Shown in pieces: positions 52,552 through 58,271 of a DNA stretch of 58,738 bases. Origin of the DNA: a virus; the IMG/VR virus record IMGVR_UViG_3300046006_001360, positions 1 to 58,738 of that record; one strand, 5' to 3'. The first letter of the stretch is position 1. Each line of letters begins with the position of its first letter. The notes below the pieces were generated by a model. The model saw only the letters and a program-made list of their open reading frames with translations, did no database searches and was not told the DNA's origin. The position numbers and the translations under genes are program-made.

Positions 52552-52940
52552 AGTTTATTTTCGACTAGGATGATTGGTTCAAAAAATTCTGGAGCACTTG
52601 TAGCAAATGCATGTAAAGATAAATTACGATTATCTACGTAAACAGGATTAGGACCCCAAGGTTTACCAAAGATAATAGAATCGTAAGGACAGTCATTGAC
52701 TTTAAGCCAATTAAGTAAACGATCTTCATGTTCTTTCTTAATCTTTTTAACATCTCCGGCAAATGTTTTCATACCGCGAGCTGTAAACAATATGATGCTA
52801 TGACCATCCTTTTTAAGACTACGAATCCTCTCAATGGTTAGTGGAATAGGCTGAGAATTATCATAATCATACTTTCCATCTTCTTTGAGAGGCGTGGTTA
52901 AAATGGTATCGTCAACATCAATAATAAATGTATGTATCAT
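52548..52940 (-). CDS. HAD-family phosphatase
   Basis: 130 residues. DVDDTIL at 8-14 (nucleophile), LFTARGM (motif II), a Lys near 99 and VYVDNRNLS (motif IV) are in place. Small HAD phosphatases of this type accompany capsule and phosphorylated-sugar pathways. Overlaps the fusion gene by four bases (ATGA), so they are co-translated. Predicted to dephosphorylate a pathway intermediate. Confidence 0.75.
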   Translation of the reverse strand: MIHTFIIDVDDTILTTPLKEDGKYDYDNSQPIPLTIERIRSLKKDGHSIILFTARGMKTFAGDVKKIKKEHEDRLLNWLKVNDCPYDSIIFGKPWGPNPVYVDNRNLSLHAFATSAPEFFEPIILVENKL

Positions 52941-52957
52941 AAATAAGTTTTATTGAA

Positions 52958-52968
52958 ATTATATACTT
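52958..52968 (-). promoter_or_regulatory. Late-type promoter candidate
   Basis: Minus-strand AAAGTATATAATTTCAATAAA, about 18 bases before the ATG at 52940. Confidence 0.35.
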
Positions 52969-52999
52969 TAAATAGTTAATAGTTTTCTGGGCAAAACAA

Positions 53000-53022
53000 T
53001 GGAGGACCTATAAAGACCTCCA
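53000..53022 (-). terminator. Possible terminator hairpin
   Basis: Six-pair stem TGGAGG / CCTCCA with an 11-base loop after the LicD-like gene; the following minus-strand T content (TTGTTTTG) is modest. Confidence 0.5.
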
Positions 53023-53067
53023 ATGTGTGAAAAAAAAATTATTGATATTATCTATATCAACATTATA

Positions 53068-53835
53068 TTACTTCTTGTACTTACCTTCTTTATGGGAATA
53101 GCAGTATGCTTTACCTTTTGCTCTGGATATAAATTCGCAATCATCGTTTAGACCTGAATTTGACTTTGGTGTTTTCCAATCTTTACCATAAAGATATTCT
53201 AAATAGACTTCAGGATCTCCAGGAATTGGAAAATCATACCCATCATGTTTTAAAGTTCCAAGTTTATCAAAATGCTTTGCATCAGTTAATTGAACTTCCC
53301 ATCCTGGATATCTTGTAATACGTTTCCCATCACCGTATGGATAATAGAAAAAGAAATCTCCAGGAACGCCAATTTTCTTTTTAGACATTGCGGTAACCTG
53401 AATTTCTTTACCATCTTTACCTTTAAGCGCAAGACCTACGTAAGGAATCTGGTGATAATCATCAGCATTTTCATCACTTACAAATAACTTATTAATTAAA
53501 GCACTCATTTTTGTTGGACGTTGTAAAACAAATTCTTTCTCTACATCTTCAAGAAATTCTTTTGTTACTGTTTCACCAAAGATAGCAACATCAGTATCGT
53601 TATCGTGCTTGATAAGTTTTTTGTCTCGGTATAAACCTAATAGTGAACCATAATCTATAAAGCACTTAACTTTATGTTTTTTACACAAGTCAATTTGTTT
53701 CTTTAAAGATTCGATTTTTAATTTGTTGTACTCTTCTTGTACTTCGTCAGATAGTCTTTTATCTACTCTATTGGTTCCTTCAAATACTTCGTTCTCTGTT
53801 AAGAACTCTTGAAAGCTAAACACAAAATTTGGCAT
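53068..53835 (-). CDS. LicD-like transferase with capsid-targeting-like N-terminus
   Basis: 255 residues starting MPNFVFSFQEFLTENEVFEG; the SFQEFLTE motif and VFE before Gly at 19 resemble the targeting and protease patterns of the head set. The body is a LicD-type fold: FIDYGSLLGLYRDKKLI (60-75), KHDNDTDVAIFG (76-87, the D-x-D-x-D metal site) and FPIPGDPEVYLEYLYG near the C-terminus. LicD transfers phosphocholine from CDP-choline to surface polymers. Adjacent to the kinase-nucleotidyltransferase fusion; either it uses their product or, if packaged, acts in the new host. Confidence 0.6.
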   Translation of the reverse strand: MPNFVFSFQEFLTENEVFEGTNRVDKRLSDEVQEEYNKLKIESLKKQIDLCKKHKVKCFIDYGSLLGLYRDKKLIKHDNDTDVAIFGETVTKEFLEDVEKEFVLQRPTKMSALINKLFVSDENADDYHQIPYVGLALKGKDGKEIQVTAMSKKKIGVPGDFFFYYPYGDGKRITRYPGWEVQLTDAKHFDKLGTLKHDGYDFPIPGDPEVYLEYLYGKDWKTPKSNSGLNDDCEFISRAKGKAYCYSHKEGKYKK

Positions 53836-54340
53836 GATCTATACATTTTTTAAGAAACACCTGAACTTCTACAGGTTTGTATTCCCAATCCACAATACAG
53901 TAAGTAAAGTTACGATTAAAATCAAAGAAACCTTTGTACCTGCGTACAAGACTGTCTTTCATATTCTGGGGGTACTTATGGAAGTGTCCAAAGATGTTAT
54001 ATTTACAATTATATATCTCTGCATCTACTGGGTAGTGAGAATAAACTACATCATTCTCTGTGTCAACATATGTTGAATAGACTTCATCAAATGCTTCAAG
54101 ATACTTTTCATCTTTAGCACCGTCATGATTTCCTCGGACAAGGATTTTCTTTCCAGGCATTGAAGCAATTTGTTCAGATACCTTATTCCAAGAACCCGAG
54201 CAAACATCACCGCCATGAATGATAGTATCATCTGGACCAACGATAGTAGACCAATAGTTAAAAATAGTTTGTGTGTAGTTGGGATTGCTGTAAACATTCC
54301 CATTAAAGTGTGTATCAGTAATGATATACGTTTTGCTCAT
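53816..54340 (-). CDS. Metallophosphoesterase
   Basis: 174 residues. YIITDTHFNGN (D-x-H), IHGGDVCSG, LVRGNHDGAKD (GNHD), YSHYPVDAE and FGHFHKYP (GHxH) in order. It overlaps the start of the LicD-like gene by 20 bases. Single-domain calcineurin-like enzyme; substrate unknown. Confidence 0.85.
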   Translation of the reverse strand: MSKTYIITDTHFNGNVYSNPNYTQTIFNYWSTIVGPDDTIIHGGDVCSGSWNKVSEQIASMPGKKILVRGNHDGAKDEKYLEAFDEVYSTYVDTENDVVYSHYPVDAEIYNCKYNIFGHFHKYPQNMKDSLVRRYKGFFDFNRNFTYCIVDWEYKPVEVQVFLKKCIDHAKFCV

Positions 54341-54358
54341 GTATCGTTAGTTTATTAA

Positions 54359-54371
54359 ACTTATATACATG
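54359..54371 (-). promoter_or_regulatory. Late-type promoter candidate
   Basis: Minus-strand CATGTATATAAGTTTAATAAAC, about 20 bases before the ATG at 54340. Confidence 0.35.
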
Positions 54372-54387
54372 AGCAACCCGAAAGTTC

Positions 54388-55203
54388 TTATACTACTACA
54401 TCAAGTGCATAGCAATCACCAGAATCACCACCGTGCTCTAAGCAGTCAATGTAAACTACGTTTTCACATTCCCAAATAGCCGCTTGTGGTGTATGACCTA
54501 CAATTTGCTTGATACCGCCCATAGCATTTTTATTTAAAACATGAGGTCTAACCCAAAGAGGCCCTGCCCACATTTGAAACCCGCCAGAGATATGATCTAC
54601 GTTATAAATGCTTTCGAGTTTCATATCCCATCCAAGATTAAGTAAGTCCGCAAAGTTTGCACCCATGTTATCTCTAGCAACGTCAATGAATCTATTCTTT
54701 GGATCATACATCTCTTTTTCAAATTCTTTCCACCAACCAACAGTTACACCTGCATGTGTCCAAAGAACATTACCAATCTGATGAGCAAGTTTAAAAAGAT
54801 TAGCGTTTTTAGTAAAGATGTCAGCTAAATCCCATTTCATAGTAGATCTAAACCCAGAACATTCTTGATTAGGCACAATGTAAGATATGTCATGATTTCC
54901 TAAAAGAAGAACTACTTTGTCAGGACAAGTCTTCTTAAAGAAAATGATATCCTCAAGATTCTTTTTAATCTCCAAGTTAGAGACAGTAAAAGAATCTACA
55001 TAATCACCAACGAATATGATCTTGTCATACATTGTATAGTTATGCCAGTCAGGTTGGTCAAAGTCAGCATATCCATCTGGCCCGCCGCTAGCTTCTACGT
55101 GAGTTCTCCAGGTTTCAAAATCTACAGGAGATCCGTGTGTAAAGTACATCCAATCGTTTCTACCGTGGATATCACCAATGCTGTATGTTTTTATTGTTTT
55201 CAT
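54388..55203 (-). CDS. Serine/threonine phosphatase-type metallophosphoesterase
   Basis: 271 residues with the PPP-type signature set: YSIGDIHGRNDW (GDIHG), IIFVGDYVDSF (GDxxD), LLLGNHDISY (GNHD), LWTHAGVTVG and QIVGHTPQA (GHTP). This set is close to lambda phosphatase and PPP enzymes, which can remove phosphate from proteins or cleave dinucleotides. Third phosphoesterase of the window. Confidence 0.8.
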   Translation of the reverse strand: MKTIKTYSIGDIHGRNDWMYFTHGSPVDFETWRTHVEASGGPDGYADFDQPDWHNYTMYDKIIFVGDYVDSFTVSNLEIKKNLEDIIFFKKTCPDKVVLLLGNHDISYIVPNQECSGFRSTMKWDLADIFTKNANLFKLAHQIGNVLWTHAGVTVGWWKEFEKEMYDPKNRFIDVARDNMGANFADLLNLGWDMKLESIYNVDHISGGFQMWAGPLWVRPHVLNKNAMGGIKQIVGHTPQAAIWECENVVYIDCLEHGGDSGDCYALDVVV

Positions 55204-55226
55204 AGTATATAAAATTAAACAAAAAA

Positions 55227-55250
55227 ACCTACAAATAAAAATTTGCAGGT
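55227..55250 (-). terminator. Terminator related to duplicated cassette
   Basis: Minus-strand stem CCTGCAAAT / ATTTGTAGG (one G-U pair) with a 4-base loop and seven T; a diverged relative of the two copies in the 84-bp cassette. It also has the GTTAATAAC box next to it (55256-55264). It would terminate the tRNA-like transcript. Confidence 0.8.
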
Positions 55251-55270
55251 CTTAAGTTATTAACAATTTA

Positions 55271-55388
55271 AGAGAGAGGCCGGACTTGCATCGGCGGCAC
55301 GATCGGGTTTGTTGCGTATAGACTAATCTCGAGAACTTATCTAATGTTGCACTACTAGGATTTGCTCTACTACCTGAGCTACTCTCTC
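55271..55388 (-). other. tRNA-like element, 118 nt, aberrant middle
   Basis: Clear tRNA ends on the minus strand: 7-bp acceptor GAGAGAG / CTCTCTC, T8-A9, a perfect D arm (GCTC AGGTAGTA GAGC) and a T arm (GCCGA TGCAAGT CCGGC) with one A-C pair and a T55G change. Between D and T arms there are 67 bases instead of about 22-35, and I find no sound anticodon stem (AATC/GATT and CTAGT/ATTAG are the best pairings). No CCA is encoded. A late-type promoter and a terminator flank it. It may be an interrupted, decayed or repurposed tRNA. Confidence 0.5.
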
Positions 55389-55391
55389 TTA

Positions 55392-55406
55392 AATTATATA
55401 TCCAAG
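55392..55406 (-). promoter_or_regulatory. Late-type promoter candidate before tRNA-like element
   Basis: Minus-strand CTTGGATATATAATTTAAG ends a few bases before the acceptor stem at 55388. Confidence 0.45.
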
Positions 55407-55409
55407 AAA

Positions 55410-55580
55410 TTACTTACCTTGTAGTATTTCAATTTCTTTCTTAATTCTTTTGATGTCATGTTCGGTTAAGGGAACTTTCACATCAGTGGTTTTCTTTTCA
55501 GTTTTTACACCGCTTTTGAGTTGCTTCTCTAAGACTTCTAAAACCCTTGCCTGTCTCGATCTTTTAGCTGCTGTCGCCAT
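55410..55580 (-). CDS. Small basic coiled-coil-like ORF between tRNA elements
   Basis: 56 residues starting MATAAKRSRQARVLEVLEKQ, Lys/Glu/Arg-rich, with a C-terminal helix (HDIKRIKKEIEILQGK). Stop TAA at 55410-55412. It lies between the initiator tRNA and the tRNA-like element on the same strand. I regard it as a probable small gene; function unknown. Confidence 0.5.
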   Translation of the reverse strand: MATAAKRSRQARVLEVLEKQLKSGVKTEKKTTDVKVPLTEHDIKRIKKEIEILQGK

Positions 55581-55599
55581 TTTTAATAATTTAAGTTAG

Positions 55600-55672
55600 T
55601 AGCGGGGGCAGGACTCGAACCTGCGACCTTTGGGTTATGAGCCCACTGAGCTACCAACTGCTCTACCCCGCA
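55600..55672 (-). tRNA. Initiator tRNA-Met (CAT)
   Basis: Minus-strand tRNA with acceptor TGCGGGG / CCCCGCT, D arm GAGC..GCTC, anticodon arm GTGGG CTCATAA CCCAA and T arm GCAGG TTCGAGT CCTGC. The anticodon is CAT. Two initiator hallmarks are present: an unpaired 1-72 position (T1-T72, compare C1-A72 in E. coli) and three consecutive G-C pairs next to the anticodon loop (GGG/CCC). The CTCATAACCC and AGGTC parts match E. coli fMet closely. CCA is not encoded. An elongator or lysidine-Ile role is unlikely given these marks. Confidence 0.88.
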
Positions 55673-55679
55673 ATATATT

Positions 55680-56027
55680 TTATAGAAGATTCAATTTAAA
55701 ATCTGGACCTGCGAAAACAAATTCGCTTATTCCATCATATACTTTAAATGCTGGATATCCTTTAATTTTGCCTTTAGTTACAAAACAATCATTTAATCCA
55801 ATTAATCCGTAAATGTCTGAACCTTTTATAGTTTCTGTCTCAGTTTCAGATATGAATTCACCTTCATTGATGTCATCTTCCATTATACCAATAAAAAATA
55901 CTTCAGATGCATTTTTTGCACCAATATGTTCAAGCTCTTCAGCAAAAACTATTTCTTCATTTTCTACTACATCAAATTCTTCAGCAATATCAGCAAGTGT
56001 AAGTATAACTCTTTCTTCTTGTATCAT
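55680..56027 (-). CDS. Small acidic hypothetical protein
   Basis: 115 residues, strongly acidic (ADIAEEFDVVENEEIVFAEE), with GIMEDDINEGEFISETETET and a beta-type C-terminus. It ends eight bases before the initiator tRNA, so the two may share a transcript. Family not recognised. Confidence 0.6.
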   Translation of the reverse strand: MIQEERVILTLADIAEEFDVVENEEIVFAEELEHIGAKNASEVFFIGIMEDDINEGEFISETETETIKGSDIYGLIGLNDCFVTKGKIKGYPAFKVYDGISEFVFAGPDFKLNLL

Positions 56028-56290
56028 GGTATGTATATGTTAAAAAAGAAATTCCCAATAGTCTCATATCCCTTTACTCTTGACTATTTCCAGCATCATG
56101 TTGCTGTGATGAGTAAACACAAATTTAAACAGGGAAAGGACTGGCAGTATTGCAAGAACTTGCACATTAGCGATTTCCGATATGTTTATTTAAGTTTAAC
56201 GATTAAGTCCGTCAGGGTTTAGCAACGGAGTAACCTCTCAAAAGAATTTCTGTGGTATTATTTTTATTTGATAGTTATATTCAATACAAA
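56028..56290. other. 263-bp region without a minus-strand gene
   Basis: Between the 115-residue gene and the FISUMP gene. No minus-strand ORF of note. On the plus strand a 63-residue frame (56031-56222) can be read. The last part, 56262-56290, has the AT-rich TTTGTATTGAATATAACTATCAAA on the minus strand, related to the end of the small-gene promoters. No terminator hairpin found. Confidence 0.6.
56031..56222 (+). CDS. Possible plus-strand small ORF
   Basis: 63 residues starting MYMLKKKFPIVSYPFTLDYF, basic, with KHKFKQGKDWQYCKNLHISD. It is the only plus-strand frame in a region left free by minus-strand genes. No recognisable family, no clear promoter or ribosome site. It could be a real gene, or the region could hold an RNA or be a relic. 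Confidence 0.25.
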   Translation: MYMLKKKFPIVSYPFTLDYFQHHVAVMSKHKFKQGKDWQYCKNLHISDFRYVYLSLTIKSVRV

Positions 56291-57034
56291 TTAAATAGTT
56301 TTCAATCTAATAGAATATCCTTTACTTTTAGTATCTGGACCGTGATAAACAGCAGTACTATTATAATTTAAGTTCATAACCATTGCTATGGTTTCAGAAA
56401 CTTCAGTAGTTGTCCAAAAACTTCCTCGAGATTTCAGATTCCCAGCAACTCCGCCATCTGACATATATCCGCTAGGTATACCGGAGAATCCAACTTCATC
56501 AGTTGCTCCTGAATTTGGAGGTAACCATAATCCAGTATCGTCAGAAGTTCCTGTTGTTTTTAATTTACCACCAGCAATTTCATTACCTCCTAAACAATTC
56601 TCTAAGATAGTCCAATCCTCTTCTGACGGAACAGCATACCCAGCAGGCCCAATTCCTCTTATTAATGATTCTTCAACAACATAGTAATTATAAAGTTTTC
56701 CGTAAGTTGGACCTGTATTAGAATCGAAATTATAGTAACACCATACTGGAATAAGGCTGTTATTAGCGTCTGTCCATTCTAAAGCATCTAATGCTTGTAA
56801 TATTGGATAGCCGTCTCTAAAAGCAATTACATCTAGATTTGTAGTCATCCAGCCATCAATACAAGAAGGTACTGGTGGTTCAGTATCACTAATACCGCCG
56901 CCGCCAAAAGCAGTTGCAGGAGCACTCATGTTATTAAACATTTCTTGCTCATTAAAAACTCGCCATTTTCTGTCAAGTTCTTGTTGAGGTATTTGCTGGA
57001 ATTTATGTTTGTTAAAGAATTGATTCTTATTCAT
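56291..57034 (-). CDS. FISUMP-domain tail or adhesin protein
   Basis: 247 residues. From about 57 on it matches the FISUMP domain (Fibrobacter succinogenes major paralogous domain): CIDGWMTTNLDVIAFRDG, VWCYYNFDSNTGPTYGKLYN, GYAVPSEEDWTILENCLGG, GSFWTTTEVSETIAMVMNLN and GYSIRLKTI. Such domains are common on the surface of Bacteroidota and have a C-type-lectin-like fold. The N-terminal 55 residues are a short attachment region. A receptor-binding or tail-tip adhesin role is inferred. It has its own late-type promoter. Confidence 0.75.
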   Translation of the reverse strand: MNKNQFFNKHKFQQIPQQELDRKWRVFNEQEMFNNMSAPATAFGGGGISDTEPPVPSCIDGWMTTNLDVIAFRDGYPILQALDALEWTDANNSLIPVWCYYNFDSNTGPTYGKLYNYYVVEESLIRGIGPAGYAVPSEEDWTILENCLGGNEIAGGKLKTTGTSDDTGLWLPPNSGATDEVGFSGIPSGYMSDGGVAGNLKSRGSFWTTTEVSETIAMVMNLNYNSTAVYHGPDTKSKGYSIRLKTI

Positions 57035-57050
57035 CTTTTACATTATATTT

Positions 57051-57066
57051 TTGGTATATATTCTTA
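57051..57066 (-). promoter_or_regulatory. Late-type promoter candidate for FISUMP gene
   Basis: Minus-strand AGAATATATACCAAAAATATAA, about 17 bases before the ATG at 57034. Confidence 0.45.
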
Positions 57067-57106
57067 GACTTTTAAGATAAAAAATTAAGGGAGCCAACCC
57101 AGTTTT

Positions 57107-57868
57107 TTACATTTTAGTTCCGCAAGATGGACAGAATTTCCATGATGCTTTTTTCGCTCTTGTTCCGCAGTTAGTGCAGTAGTTACGAAGTTCACTTACT
57201 TCAACAGGTTTAGCTGAAATAGGCATGATTTTCATTTTCTTAGTCTCAAACACCCAAGAATTAAATGAATCATTTGATGTTCCAAATTTTTGTCCTGTTT
57301 TCTTACCGCCATCAATTCTTCCAGTTTCTACAGGTTCTGATAATGTGTTTGAAGCATTAAAAGAAAAACTATCCTGTGTTACACTTGAAATCCCTGCTGT
57401 GTTAGAGATATTTGATGAACAATAAAAAGTGTTGTTAAGGTCAGTTGTAGTTTTACCGTTAAAGTAAGTGTAAGTTTGTCCTGTGTTCCAATTACCTAAA
57501 CTCAAATTGCTTGGTATGTATTGAGCATAGTACTCTACTTCAACATCACCATTGTAAGCAATTGCCGCTTTAGATTCAGGAGTGCCATCAACATCATAAG
57601 TTGAGAAGATAAAACTTTCATCTTTGTCAATGAATCTTTCCAAGAATACTCGTTGGCCTGGGTTAAGGACTAACCCACTTGTAGAAATGTAATAGCCATT
57701 AAGTTTAATTTTTGCTAATACTTTGTAAGTGTGAGGGTTGTGTAATTCAATTTCGAACTTTTGTCCGTCTCTTAAATACACATTAGAACCGTATTCTTTC
57801 ACACGGTTTCTGTTGGTTGTGATGCTAAGACCACATGTGCCACTAGTGGCAGTAGTTGTTATTGTCAT
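57107..57868 (-). CDS. Virion structural protein with C-terminal zinc ribbon
   Basis: 253 residues. The N-terminal half (GSNVYLRDGQKFEIELHNPH; GLVLNPGQRVFLERFIDKDE; AIAYNGDVEVEYYAQYIP) is a beta-sandwich pattern seen in structural proteins of large phages. The C-terminus is a four-Cys zinc ribbon (YCTNCGTRAKK...FCPSCGTKM). I cannot name the T4 counterpart. The leader is long and structured, and its promoter is a late-type element, so expression should be high. Confidence 0.65.
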   Translation of the reverse strand: MTITTTATSGTCGLSITTNRNRVKEYGSNVYLRDGQKFEIELHNPHTYKVLAKIKLNGYYISTSGLVLNPGQRVFLERFIDKDESFIFSTYDVDGTPESKAAIAYNGDVEVEYYAQYIPSNLSLGNWNTGQTYTYFNGKTTTDLNNTFYCSSNISNTAGISSVTQDSFSFNASNTLSEPVETGRIDGGKKTGQKFGTSNDSFNSWVFETKKMKIMPISAKPVEVSELRNYCTNCGTRAKKASWKFCPSCGTKM

Positions 57869-57974
57869 AATAGTTGTCTGGTTGTTTTTGATTACTCTTA
57901 CTTCTTTATATCCACGTATGAATATTCCAAGGCTGTGACACCCGAAGCAAGCCTAAGTTTGGCTCCCCAGAATT
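57869..57974 (-). promoter_or_regulatory. Structured 5' leader of zinc-ribbon structural gene
   Basis: About 105 bases lie between the late-type promoter (57975-57991) and the ATG. The minus-strand leader begins near GGGGAGCCAAAC and includes an inverted repeat (CCAA...TTGG with AGGCT...AGCCT inside, 57927-57963). A 9-base stretch GGGAGCCAA is perfectly complementary to TTGGCTCCC just after the stop codon. Confidence 0.4.
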
Positions 57975-57991
57975 TAATTATATATACATGC
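57975..57991 (-). promoter_or_regulatory. Late-type promoter candidate
   Basis: Minus-strand GCATGTATATATAATTAAATT, followed by a structured leader of roughly 105 bases before the ATG at 57868. Confidence 0.45.
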
Positions 57992-58017
57992 TTAAGAATA
58001 AAGTTTCATGGTAAGCT

Positions 58018-58045
58018 AAAAAAAGAGCCCGAAGGCTCTTTTTTT
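58018..58045 (-). terminator. Intrinsic terminator with UUCG loop
   Basis: AAAAGAGCC / GGCTCTTTT stem closed by TTCG on the minus strand, with T-runs on both strands, so it can work in either direction. It contains the stop of the 75-residue gene. Confidence 0.9.
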
Positions 58046-58271
58046 AATCATTTGTATCTGTAATGTCTTCCCAATTAGCTTCTTGCACTGTTTCACAAAA
58101 CAAAAAGTGGGATTGATTCTTAAGAACCTTATCAGATCCTAAGTAATCTTTGAGAGCATTAAAGGCGTCACCTCTAATCTGACCAGCTTTATCCAACAAG
58201 CGAGATATTTCTACCTCGCGTAGGATAAGATATAAGTCCTCCCCATTTCTGTAGAGTTGCTGTCTAATCAT
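58044..58271 (-). CDS. Small hypothetical protein after TROVE-type gene
   Basis: 75 residues, acidic, with LYLILREVEISRLLDKAGQI and a helical middle. Its ATG overlaps the stop of the TROVE-type gene by one base and its stop lies in a strong terminator, so it is the last gene of that operon. Possibly a partner of the upstream protein. Confidence 0.65.
   Translation of the reverse strand: MIRQQLYRNGEDLYLILREVEISRLLDKAGQIRGDAFNALKDYLGSDKVLKNQSHFLFCETVQEANWEDITDTND

Noticed and set aside
55271-55388. Functional standard tRNA
   Set aside because: No acceptable anticodon stem and 67 bases between D and T arms; listed as a tRNA-like element instead.
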